A DNA stretch of 64,000 nucleotides. Origin: Hyphomonas oceanitis SCH89. GTDB lineage: Bacteria; Pseudomonadota; Alphaproteobacteria; Caulobacterales; Hyphomonadaceae. The notes under the pieces are model-generated. The model was not told where the DNA came from. It did no database searches and was given only the letters and a program-made list of their open reading frames with translations. A program made the position numbers and the translations under genes. The stretch spans positions 1 through 64,000 of the forward strand of contig NZ_ARYL01000020.1 of assembly GCF_000685295.1 (NCBI RefSeq). Direction: 5' to 3'. Below, piece after piece: positions 44,257 through 52,795 of the stretch (positions within the stretch are counted from its first letter, which is position 1; each line of letters opens with the position of its first letter).

Positions 44257-44496
44257 TTATTTTGTGGAAGTAACTTTCTCCAGTATTTTTCCCCACGATC
44301 CACTTATTGCTTCGACAAGTTTCAAGAACTCTATCACATCAAGGCGACGTTCACCCAACTCGACTTTGGCCACATAAGACTGTGGCACATCGAGGATGTC
44401 AGCCACAGCCTGTTGGGAAAGACCAGCGCTATGTCGCGCGGCCTTCAGTTCTTCGAGCAGAACCCGGTGCGCTCTTGTTCTCAGGGATTTGGTCAC
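44257..44496 (-). CDS. Small Cro/C1-type HTH regulator
   Basis: 79 residues, almost entirely a helix-turn-helix: LKAARHSAGLSQQAVADILD and VPQSYVAKVELGERRLDVIE. The pattern is that of phage- or ICE-type repressors or HigA-like antitoxins. No toxin gene is adjacent, so it is probably a lone regulator. Confidence 0.82.
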   Translation of the reverse strand: MTKSLRTRAHRVLLEELKAARHSAGLSQQAVADILDVPQSYVAKVELGERRLDVIEFLKLVEAISGSWGKILEKVTSTK

Positions 44497-44870
44497 GTCA
44501 GCCTCAAGTAAAAACTTGTTGCATTCGTAATCCCAATGTCGGATAAACCCATTTTAGGATTACAAAGAATTGCGGCAGGCAGGGGATCAAAGCCTATGAG
44601 AACTGAGGTGACCGTTCGTAATGCACCAAGTGCAGCGGCACCGATTAATTCGGTCTGGAGCGAAAACGAAAGAAAACCAGAGATTTCGGGTCCAACGAGT
44701 GCCGGGCTTCACTCAAATTCAGATCTGCGACCAACATTCACGCGTCAGATTTTTCTTCCTTTCCGGTCCCAGATCGTTGGTCGTTTGAGAGTGTTAACCT
44801 CGGCAAATCTCCTTCCGGGACGGGCAGAAGAACATCATGTAACCGACCGATTTCTGAGAAGTTCTGATCG
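44497..44870. other. Spacer between two HTH genes
   Basis: About 374 bp. A plus-strand open frame crosses it but shows no family signature and is antisense to the next gene; not accepted. Nothing else seen. Confidence 0.35.
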
Positions 44871-45215
44871 TCACTTCTTCATTGAGCCGAGTGCCTCGAT
44901 CTGTATGCGAGCGATCCTGAGGTGTTCTGATGAAAGGGATCGAATGCGGTCGATTACCTCATTTTCTTCCCGGATCCTTGACCGCGACTTCCGGCCCGGC
45001 GCCGGGGCTTGCACAAGCGCGTCTATCGGAACGTCCAGCGCTTCGGCTATTAGGATCAGGGTATCAAGCGAGGGGAGGGCGTGGGCGCGTTCGAGATTGC
45101 TCAGGCTCGCAGACGTTCGATTGATACGCTCAGCCAAATCTTCCTGGGTTAAGCCCCTGGCGCGCCGCGCCGCTCGGATGGCGGCGGCAATCTGCTCTCT
45201 TCGGGCATTGTCCAT
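44871..45215 (-). CDS. Cro/C1-type HTH regulator divergent from the lasso fecI
   Basis: 114 residues from the ATG at 45215; a longer frame to 45281 would place the operator palindrome inside the gene. The helix-turn-helix lies at about 12-66 (RAARRARGLTQEDLAERINR, TSASLSNLERAHALPSLDTL). A basic C-terminal tail (GRKSRSRIREE) follows. It is transcribed away from the lasso uptake genes, with a palindrome at 45247 between them. Confidence 0.82.
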   Translation of the reverse strand: MDNARREQIAAAIRAARRARGLTQEDLAERINRTSASLSNLERAHALPSLDTLILIAEALDVPIDALVQAPAPGRKSRSRIREENEVIDRIRSLSSEHLRIARIQIEALGSMKK

Positions 45216-45246
45216 GCCCCAAGTTGGCTTGTGGAAAGGAGAATGC

Positions 45247-45264
45247 CATAAAGTCAACTTTATG
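45247..45264. promoter_or_regulatory. Palindromic operator in divergent xre/fecI region
   Basis: CATAAAGT-CA-ACTTTATG has perfect 8 bp arms. It lies 32 bp upstream of the HTH gene start and 89 bp upstream of the fecI-like start, so the HTH protein probably binds it to control itself and perhaps the lasso uptake operon. Confidence 0.6.
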
Positions 45265-45352
45265 TTTTCGCTGGAAAACAAACTGAACTTAAACTATACG
45301 TTGAAGTTATCGAAAAACTTATAGTCCACGTTTGGCTGGAGGTTCGGAATCA

Positions 45353-45958
45353 GTGGAGAAAATTGAAACCCACTCTTTGTCGATGGCGCTACAGGCTCCC
45401 GAATTGTCGATCGGAACAGCCCCAGGTGGGTCTCCCGGGCTCGCGCAAATGTACCGGTCGCTCCATACCGAACTCCTTCGTTTCGCCCGCTTGCGCATTG
45501 GCGCGGCCGATGCTGAAGATCTTGTCCAGGAAGCCTTCATCTCTGCCAAACGCGCCTATGCAGACAAGCCGACGGAAGAGTTGCGCCCTCTTCTCTACAC
45601 GATCCTGCGCAACCTGACCCGCGACTATCTAAAATCAGGTTATGTCAGACACCGCCGCCAAAGTACCGATATCGGCGATGAGGAAGATCGGCTCGCCTGT
45701 CGCAGAACCCTGAACCCGGAGCAGCAGCTGATGGATAGTCAAATCCTGGTCGTCGCGCAGGCTGCCCTTGGCAAGCTGAAACCGCGCCAGAGAGAGGCGC
45801 TCGAACTCCACCGGCTCGAGGGCCTGACACACAATGCCATTGCCGAGCGCCTCGGCGTATCGCCACGCACTGTAAGGAGTGATATAGCCAATGCTCTGGG
45901 AGCTGTTTCGAAAGCCCTTTTGAAATCCGGCCTCCCGCGCAATGACAGGGCTAAGTGA
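45353..45958 (+). CDS. FecI-like ECF sigma factor of the lasso uptake unit
   Basis: 201 residues from the GTG at 45353, ten bases after GGAGG; an ATG at 45383 is possible. Region 2: YRSLHTELLRFARLRIGAAD, AEDLVQEAFISAKRAYAD; region 4: LTHNAIAERLGVSPRTVRSD. Paralogue of the protein at 10766-11425. With FecR and the STN receptor it should switch on receptor and isopeptidase when the lasso peptide is bound outside (established for FecI systems; inferred here). Confidence 0.88.
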   Translation: MEKIETHSLSMALQAPELSIGTAPGGSPGLAQMYRSLHTELLRFARLRIGAADAEDLVQEAFISAKRAYADKPTEELRPLLYTILRNLTRDYLKSGYVRHRRQSTDIGDEEDRLACRRTLNPEQQLMDSQILVVAQAALGKLKPRQREALELHRLEGLTHNAIAERLGVSPRTVRSDIANALGAVSKALLKSGLPRNDRAK

Positions 45959-45968
45959 ACCCCGCGTG

Positions 45969-46985
45969 ATGAACGACAATGACGAGGAAACCGGCCGGCT
46001 TGAAGCCGCTGCGCTTTGGTATGGCGATCTCCAGGCACCCGATGTGGACCTTGCTACCTGGGATGCTTTTCGCGTCTGGGAGCGCGATCCCCGCAATGCG
46101 GCGGCCTTCCGGCAAATCGAGGCAAGCGTGCCGATCATCGATCGTTCGCTCAGGCTGCGCACGGCCGCGGCCGATGTCACCACTGTGCCCGCCAAGCCGC
46201 GCCGCTCGCGACGGACAGTCGGTGCTGCGCTGGCCACGGCCGCAGCGGTTCTCGCACTGGGCGCAGCTCTCCTGCTGAACCTCCGGGCGCCTGAATTGCC
46301 AAGTCCTTTGACATATGCCAGCGACGTTGGCGAACAGCGCAGCGTCATGCTCATCGACGGATCAGTGGTCACCCTCAATACAGACACCGCGATTGCAATT
46401 CTCTACACTTCGCGCGAACGCCATGTCAGCCTGGAGCGGGGGCAGGCTATATTCGAGGTGGCCAGGACGGGCGTACCGTTCGTGGTGGAGGCGGGCGCCA
46501 GCCGGACGCGCGCTATCGGAACCGCGTTTGAGGTATATCTCAAGCCATCCGGTGTCGCCATCACACTCCTCGAAGGATCGGTTCACGTTACAGCCTCTGA
46601 AGAAGACTCCCTGCCAAACAGTGAGCGCTTGGACCCCGACGAGCGGCGCGGCAGACGCCTCGCGCCCGGCGACCGGCTGAGCATTGCCGCAGATGGCACC
46701 CAGGTCCTTTCGCAAGTTGACATCACGACAGGCCCGACGTGGCGCCAGGGCATCGTTCAGTTCGACAATGTGACACTGGAGGAAGCTGCGGCTGAACTGA
46801 ACCGGTATTCCGATACGAAAATTATCGTGCCCGACGCGCGCTTGGCATCTGAACGCATCAGCGGGACGTTCCAGGCCGATGCGCCTGCGGATTTCGCTGC
46901 AAATCTGGTTCTCATGTTGCCCGTAACCATCGAAGAGATCGACAGTCAGATCCTGCTGGTGCCATCCGGTCCGACACAGCCCTGA
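45969..46985 (+). CDS. FecR-family anti-sigma protein of the lasso uptake unit
   Basis: 338 residues from the ATG at 45969, which aligns with the start of the FecR at 11437; an ATG at 45942 would overlap fecI. N-terminal sigma-binding domain (AAALWYGDLQAPDVDLATWD), one membrane segment at about 80-100 (VGAALATAAAVLALGAALLL), FecR domain (MLIDGSVVTLNTDTAIAILY, GTAFEVYL, LAPGDRLSI) and C-terminal domain (VQFDNVTLEEAAAELNRYSD). Relays receptor occupancy to FecI. Confidence 0.88.
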   Translation: MNDNDEETGRLEAAALWYGDLQAPDVDLATWDAFRVWERDPRNAAAFRQIEASVPIIDRSLRLRTAAADVTTVPAKPRRSRRTVGAALATAAAVLALGAALLLNLRAPELPSPLTYASDVGEQRSVMLIDGSVVTLNTDTAIAILYTSRERHVSLERGQAIFEVARTGVPFVVEAGASRTRAIGTAFEVYLKPSGVAITLLEGSVHVTASEEDSLPNSERLDPDERRGRRLAPGDRLSIAADGTQVLSQVDITTGPTWRQGIVQFDNVTLEEAAAELNRYSDTKIIVPDARLASERISGTFQADAPADFAANLVLMLPVTIEEIDSQILLVPSGPTQP

Positions 46986-47422
46986 TTACCCCGGCGGACG
47001 CTGAAGAATCTGACGGTAGGGCGTCCCTCAGTGTCAGCACGGATCAAGCTCGCAATACGCAAGCGGCATGTCATAGGTCGCACATGACCCTTGCCTGCAA
47101 GGTGTCTGGTTGCAGTTGATGAAAACCGTCGCGCCAGAGGCGGCGTCCGTCAGCGCGGCGGAATACGGACCCGGTCTTTGAGTGGATGCCGGATGCTCCG
47201 ATCTCCCAGGAAACCAAGCGAGTGCAATGCGATCGCTCACATTGGGGCGTTTATCCGCAATCGGTAGTTCTGGAGAGGCGGGCTGAAAAGCGCCGTTCCG
47301 GGCAGAGGACATCCGTTCACAATCCAAATATTTTCCTGCCGCTTCTTCGGGCTCGCCTCGTTGAGGGTGTTGACTGCCGGGATGGAATGCCTGGCCGGGG
47401 TCAAGCAAATCCGGAGGGGACC
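46986..47422. other. Intergenic region upstream of the lasso receptor
   Basis: 437 bp. It should hold the FecI-dependent promoter of the receptor-isopeptidase operon. A minus-strand open frame here ends in a Cys-rich tail but has no ribosome site and overlaps the promoter region; I do not call it. No clear -35/-10 identified. Confidence 0.4.
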
Positions 47423-50194
47423 ATGATCACAGCATCATCATTCAAGCGATATTTTGTCAGCATTGCAGCGGTTGCGCTGGCTGCAGGTTCCCCCGAGGGA
47501 CGTGCTTGGGCCGACCCATTCAATGCGAGCGAGTCAGTCCACCTCATGATCGATGAAGACACACTCGGAGCGTCGCTTCATGCCTTCGGCAAACAGTCAG
47601 GCGCCCAGATCCTCTTCTCCGAAACCTCTGTCTCGGGTCGTGCCGGTGTGCGCCTGGACGGCACTTATACGGCTGCCGCGGCGCTTGAGGCGCTTCTGAA
47701 CGGGACGGATCTCGAAGCCGTGCGAGGGCAGGGCAACACCTTTATTGTTCGGCATCGGAGCAATCAAAAAAAAGAGACATTGAAAGACCCGGATTTGCCT
47801 CGACGCGTCTCCGACACGCCCGCGGTCGCTTCTGATGCTGAGGCAGATGCCTCAAGTCCTGAGCCTTTGATGGTGGACAAAATTATTGTGACGGGCACCA
47901 GCTTGCGCGGCATCACGCCTGAAAGTTCGCCGCTCCAGATTTACTCCCGCGATGATATACTCGGTTCAGGCGTGACAACGACTGAGCAGTTCATCAGGAC
48001 GCTGCCGCAGAATTTTGGCGGTGGGTCGACTGAGCTCGCACCATCTGGACTGCCAGGCGACAGTAATTCACAGTTCAACAATATTTTCGGATCTGGCGCC
48101 AATCTGAGGGGGCTCGGGTCCGGCGGCACATTGACATTGCTTAATGGTAATCGGCTCGCGCCAACTTCAGAAATTGGCGACTTTGTGGATCTCTCTCTGA
48201 TCCCAATCTCGGCACTCGAGCGCGTGGACGTTATGACCGATGGTGCGTCGTCCATTTATGGCGGTGACGCGGTTGCGGGCGTCATGAACTTTATCTTGCG
48301 GGATGATTTCGAGGGCGCCGAAACGGCCGTGCGTTATGGGGCTGTGACGCAGGGCAATCTCGAGGAATACCGGCTCAGCCAGACACTGGGTACGGCCTGG
48401 CAAAGCGGTAACGTGATCGCAACGTACGAGTATTTTGATCGTGACAATCTCTCGCTGGCTGACCGTCCGGATATCCCGGTCCCGACTCAGACGGACGGAG
48501 CGCCGATTTCGAATGTCGGGCTCTTCGATCTTTTGCCGCAACAGACACGCCAAAGCGGACTTCTTTCGCTCAGGCAGTCGGTCAATGCCGATCTGGATGT
48601 TTCAGTGTCGGGACTTTATTCGAAGCGCGAGGCCGACAGTCTCTCTGTCTATGCGAGCAATACAAGCTCGGTTCTGGGTTTCGAAGCCTCGTCAGAATTG
48701 CAGTCGTTCAGTGCCAGCGCAACATATACAATCTCGCCTCGCTGGGCAGTGACGCTCGATTCAACCTATAGCAATATCCACAATATCGAGACGGCGCAGA
48801 CCCTTTTACCAGAACCTTTCGAACCTAGCGTCAAGGTCACGCATTCTGATCTCTATTCGGCTGATCTCAGGCTGAATGGTGATTTGTGGCGCATTGGTGG
48901 AGGGACCGTAAAGAGCGCATTGGGCGTCCATGTACGCCGTGAAACATTCGTCAATGAGCAGCGAGGCGAAGGCGCCGAGCGCGATGGCGAGCGTGATGTA
49001 AGCGCTGTCTATGGTGAATTGCTTGTCCCTTTTTTTGGATCTGGGAACGCTGTCCCGGGTATTCAGCGGCTTGAACTGAACGTGTCGGGTCGACTTGACG
49101 ATTACAGCGATTTTGGCTCCACAGTGAACCCGAAAATCGGGGCTTTATGGTCGCCGATTAGCGGGTTGATTGCGCGTGGCAGTTATAGTGAGTCCTTTGC
49201 GCCGCCTCCGCTTGGACGTACAGGTGACCTCAACAGAGTCGCGGCGGTGGTTCCATATTCGTATATTCTGGGACTGCTAGGCGGTATCCCTGCGCCGGAT
49301 CCTTCACTGGAAGGCGTGGATTATCTTCAGACGTCCGGAACGGTTGCTGATCTCGAGCCAGAGACGTCTCGGACGTATACGGCGGGTATTGATTTTACCC
49401 GCCACACGGGTCGTCACGACTGGTCAGTTCGAACCAATTACTATGACATCGCCTTCGAGGGCCGTCTCGGGTCAACGCCGATACCCCAGAACCTGCCCGC
49501 CGTACTGGCCCCCAGTATTGCCTTCAATGATCCGGATGCCTTTCCGAATGGCACCATCATTTTCTTTCCGAGCGCAGCCGAACTTGATGCCCTTGAGGCT
49601 TCGCTGAGCCAGCCAGTGATCTTCTTGGGCGGGGGCAATAGCCTGGACAATGTCGGTATCATCAATAACAGCGCAGTCGTCCGAAACCTTGCTTCCACCC
49701 GGACAAGTGGAGTCGATATTCAAGTCGATTATGCAACAGAAACCGACTGGGGAAATATATCGGCGGGGATCAATGCCAATCATATACTCGACTTCACCCA
49801 GCAGGCGTCTCCGACAACGCCCGAGGTAGTAGTTCTCGATACATATCTGAACCCAGTCGATCTTCAGCTCCGAGCCCATGTTAGCGTATCGGTAGGGGGC
49901 TTAGCCGGCAACGTGTTCGTCAACTATGCTGATAGCTACAAGACTGATGAGACCGACACTGCTGCGCCGATCGCTGCGTGGACAACGATCGATACGTCCT
50001 TGAGCTATGCGTTAGGTCAGCGCCAGAACCCTTGGCTCGACGGGACCACGTTCAACCTCTCCGTGACGAACCTGCTCGATCAATCACCACCTCATACGCC
50101 TTCGGTTGGCACCAGTCGCATTGCTGGGTTCGACCCGGCGAATGCATCCCCACTTGGTCGCTTCGTCGCCATTGAAATTCGGAAGGCGTTTTAG
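47423..50194 (+). CDS. STN-containing TonB-dependent receptor, probable lasso peptide importer
   Basis: 923 residues from the ATG at 47423 behind GGAGGGGACC. Signal peptide to about residue 30 (GRAWA). An STN signalling domain follows at about 40-95 (LGASLHAFGKQSGAQILFSE, YTAAAALEALLNGTDLEAV), the part that contacts FecR. Plug: DKIIVTGTSLRGITPESSPL, NLRGLGSGGTLTLLNGNRLA, VDVMTDGASSIYGGDAVAGV. Barrel ends FVAIEIRKAF. It is three bases upstream of the isopeptidase start codon spacer and forms one operon with it. This is the receptor-isopeptidase pair known from astexin clusters. Confidence 0.92.
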   Translation: MITASSFKRYFVSIAAVALAAGSPEGRAWADPFNASESVHLMIDEDTLGASLHAFGKQSGAQILFSETSVSGRAGVRLDGTYTAAAALEALLNGTDLEAVRGQGNTFIVRHRSNQKKETLKDPDLPRRVSDTPAVASDAEADASSPEPLMVDKIIVTGTSLRGITPESSPLQIYSRDDILGSGVTTTEQFIRTLPQNFGGGSTELAPSGLPGDSNSQFNNIFGSGANLRGLGSGGTLTLLNGNRLAPTSEIGDFVDLSLIPISALERVDVMTDGASSIYGGDAVAGVMNFILRDDFEGAETAVRYGAVTQGNLEEYRLSQTLGTAWQSGNVIATYEYFDRDNLSLADRPDIPVPTQTDGAPISNVGLFDLLPQQTRQSGLLSLRQSVNADLDVSVSGLYSKREADSLSVYASNTSSVLGFEASSELQSFSASATYTISPRWAVTLDSTYSNIHNIETAQTLLPEPFEPSVKVTHSDLYSADLRLNGDLWRIGGGTVKSALGVHVRRETFVNEQRGEGAERDGERDVSAVYGELLVPFFGSGNAVPGIQRLELNVSGRLDDYSDFGSTVNPKIGALWSPISGLIARGSYSESFAPPPLGRTGDLNRVAAVVPYSYILGLLGGIPAPDPSLEGVDYLQTSGTVADLEPETSRTYTAGIDFTRHTGRHDWSVRTNYYDIAFEGRLGSTPIPQNLPAVLAPSIAFNDPDAFPNGTIIFFPSAAELDALEASLSQPVIFLGGGNSLDNVGIINNSAVVRNLASTRTSGVDIQVDYATETDWGNISAGINANHILDFTQQASPTTPEVVVLDTYLNPVDLQLRAHVSVSVGGLAGNVFVNYADSYKTDETDTAAPIAAWTTIDTSLSYALGQRQNPWLDGTTFNLSVTNLLDQSPPHTPSVGTSRIAGFDPANASPLGRFVAIEIRKAF

Positions 50195-50197
50195 ACA

Positions 50198-52795
50198 GTG
50201 GCAACGACAGGTAATGTGTCTACCGCGCACCGCTACGCGTTTCCCATCCTTAGAAATGCGATACTCGCTGCTGTCCTGCTTTTGACGCAGCTTTTTGCTG
50301 CGGCTATGGCTGACTCCAGGTCTCTTTCCCTGGATGACATGCTGAAAGTTGAAGGCTTAGGGACGGCCACAATTGACCCGACAGGCCGTTGGCTCATTTA
50401 TGAGCAGCTGCGGCCCTATGACGAAATTCCCGATTATAGTTTTCGAACCTATGCATTCGGCAAATCCGGTCACCAGTTATGGCGCTATGACCTGGCGTCT
50501 GGCGCTCCCCCGGTTTTGTTGCCGGGGCTCGATCCCGTTCCGCATGCGTGGCTTGACGGGTTTTCCCCATCAGGTCGCTTTCTTAGCCTTATGCAGTATC
50601 GGTTCGGGGATCTCACTATCAGCGCATATGACATGGTACGCGAGCGCAGCGTGTCCTTTGCCCACACACCTGCATTCAGCAGAACGGGCGATTTCAACCC
50701 CGTCTGGATTTCAGAAACTGACCTTGTCTTTTCTGCGCTACCTCAAGGTGACCAACCCGCCACAACCAGCGTGCGTGCTTTAACCGGCAAGCGACTAAGC
50801 GAGGCTTGGCAGGACGCATGGACAGGTACCACATCGACGGCGGATGAAGTGCGATCAAGGCCTCCCGGGGCGGCTGACAGCCATGCGGCAGGCCAACTTG
50901 TGCGTGCTAATGCGCTTTCTGGCAGAACCGAGATCCTTGCAGAGGGGCTTTATGCAGATATTCGCGTTTCGCCAGACCATTCTCAGTTGGCAGCATTAGC
51001 TGTTTCACCTCCGGATCAGGTTGACCCCGAGGTGCTTGTCGAGAACGACCCACGTCATTTTACGCTTACGCTGTTTGACCTGGAAAAAAATGCGTCCCGC
51101 GTGTTGGCGGGGAGCTTAGAATTTATGCCCTATACGATCAGCTGGGATCCAGCCGGACGGCGCTTGGCAGCCTTTGCCTGGGAGCGCGGTGGATATCCTC
51201 GGGATGGGAGATTTGTCGTGATCGACACATCGACCGGGCAAGTCACCCGTTATGACCATGATGGTCTCGACCTCGTGTCCGAGCGCGAAAGAGGGGGCAT
51301 TCAGAGACCAGAACGCGTGTCTTTTCTTGACGATAGGCTGGCGATTTTCGCGCGTAAGATACCAAAAGGCGAGGATCCGACGCCGCGGTTTTCCTATCAG
51401 GACTTGCGGCCGGAAGCTCCTCCAAGAGCAGACTGGTATGCGGTGTCGCCACAAGGCCGCCATGTCAATCTGACTGCGAAAGTCGGAGCCACATCGCCAA
51501 TTCCTGTCCATGCTGGCCCGAACGAGCTCACTGTGTGGGGCAGTGAGGGGATATATCGGCTTGATCGATACGGGATCCGGGACCGACTAATGCCGGGCAG
51601 GGCAGACAAGTTCCGCTATCTGCCGCATGGGACGTTTTCCACCCGCGCAAGCTTGGTTCGCCCGGATTTTGTCGACGAAGCAATGTTTACGTTTCAGCTG
51701 GGAGGAAAGGCGCAGATCGCCCTTGTGGACCTACGCGCCAAACAACTTGGTCAGAGTACGATTATTGACGCACCAGACGCCGACGCGCTTCCGATCGCAG
51801 CCTCCATCCCTGCGGAGAAGGTGGTGTTTCGATCCCAAACAGGTTCTGTCACACGTGTCTTTGCGACCGGCACAAAATCCAAGGGGGCGACCACGCAAAT
51901 CGCTAATCTCAACACTCACCTTCAAGATATTGATTTCGGAAAGTGGAGCAGTGTTCAGTATGTTGCAACGGATCCGGAGGGCCTTTTGCCAGACAGGACG
52001 TTGGAGACATGTCTCCTTTTGCCTCCGGATGCCGAACCCGGCGATCGGTTCCCACTTATTGTGGATATCTATCCGGGTGTCGCAGGCCGCTGCTCAGCTA
52101 TGGTCCCTGCGTTCGACTATCCCGATCCCCACTCGCCCTACCTATGGGCAGGAAAAGGATACGCTTATGCCAGAGTCGCAACGCCAAGCGACTTCATCCG
52201 CACGGTCGAGGGGCCGATTGCGGGCATGCCAACGCTCATAGACGCTGGCGTCGATGCACTTATTGATACGGGTCAGGTGGATCCGTATCGGATCGCATTG
52301 CACGGCTTTAGTCAGGGCGGAATCTCGGCACTTTATGTCGCGGCCCACACATCTCGGTATCGTGCAGTGATCGCGAAAAATAGCTGGGCAGACCTTTTCA
52401 GTCACTACTTTGGCGCCGTCGGCATTTATGGACTTCTATATGACGAATTCGGCGCATATACGGGCTACGACTCCGTGCGAGGCAGCGACTTTGGAATTGG
52501 CCACACGCCATTTGTTGATCCCGGCATATACTACCGTAATAGCCCTGTGTTCTTAGCAAACCAGATCGACATGCCTGTTCTCCTGATGCATTCGGACCTG
52601 GACAGTTTCGATATGGCGCAATTTGACGAGATGTTTGGTGCGCTCAAGCGGGAAGGAAAGGATGTGCGCTATATACGCTACTGGGGCGAGGGCCATGGTC
52701 CATCGTCACCTGCGAATATTCGGGACATGTGGAAACGTATGCTGACATTTCTCAATGAGTATGGAGTTGCACCGGGTATTAGGAGCGACGATTGA
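50198..52795 (+). CDS. S9-family lasso peptide isopeptidase (AtxE2-like)
   Basis: 865 residues from a GTG at 50198, eleven bases after GGAAGG. Signal peptide ending AAAMADS. The middle is a beta-propeller; the C-terminal alpha/beta-hydrolase domain carries the nucleophile Ser in HGFSQGGIS (about residue 705), Asp in HSDLDSFDM (800 or 802) and His in WGEGHGPSSP (833). Lasso isopeptidases of this type hydrolyse the Gly-Asp/Glu macrolactam bond. Pairing with the receptor and convergence with the lasso biosynthesis genes make this function very likely. The 3' end overlaps the cyclase gene by 17 bp. Confidence 0.9.
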   Translation: MATTGNVSTAHRYAFPILRNAILAAVLLLTQLFAAAMADSRSLSLDDMLKVEGLGTATIDPTGRWLIYEQLRPYDEIPDYSFRTYAFGKSGHQLWRYDLASGAPPVLLPGLDPVPHAWLDGFSPSGRFLSLMQYRFGDLTISAYDMVRERSVSFAHTPAFSRTGDFNPVWISETDLVFSALPQGDQPATTSVRALTGKRLSEAWQDAWTGTTSTADEVRSRPPGAADSHAAGQLVRANALSGRTEILAEGLYADIRVSPDHSQLAALAVSPPDQVDPEVLVENDPRHFTLTLFDLEKNASRVLAGSLEFMPYTISWDPAGRRLAAFAWERGGYPRDGRFVVIDTSTGQVTRYDHDGLDLVSERERGGIQRPERVSFLDDRLAIFARKIPKGEDPTPRFSYQDLRPEAPPRADWYAVSPQGRHVNLTAKVGATSPIPVHAGPNELTVWGSEGIYRLDRYGIRDRLMPGRADKFRYLPHGTFSTRASLVRPDFVDEAMFTFQLGGKAQIALVDLRAKQLGQSTIIDAPDADALPIAASIPAEKVVFRSQTGSVTRVFATGTKSKGATTQIANLNTHLQDIDFGKWSSVQYVATDPEGLLPDRTLETCLLLPPDAEPGDRFPLIVDIYPGVAGRCSAMVPAFDYPDPHSPYLWAGKGYAYARVATPSDFIRTVEGPIAGMPTLIDAGVDALIDTGQVDPYRIALHGFSQGGISALYVAAHTSRYRAVIAKNSWADLFSHYFGAVGIYGLLYDEFGAYTGYDSVRGSDFGIGHTPFVDPGIYYRNSPVFLANQIDMPVLLMHSDLDSFDMAQFDEMFGALKREGKDVRYIRYWGEGHGPSSPANIRDMWKRMLTFLNEYGVAPGIRSDD

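Noticed and set aside
44536-45324. Plus-strand open frame of 262 codons
   Set aside because: It runs antisense through a clear HTH gene and has no motif or ribosome site.
47034-47408. Minus-strand frame with a Cys-rich tail (NCNQTPCRQGSC)
   Set aside because: Attractive as a small secreted peptide, but there is no signal peptide or ribosome site and it lies over the likely receptor promoter.
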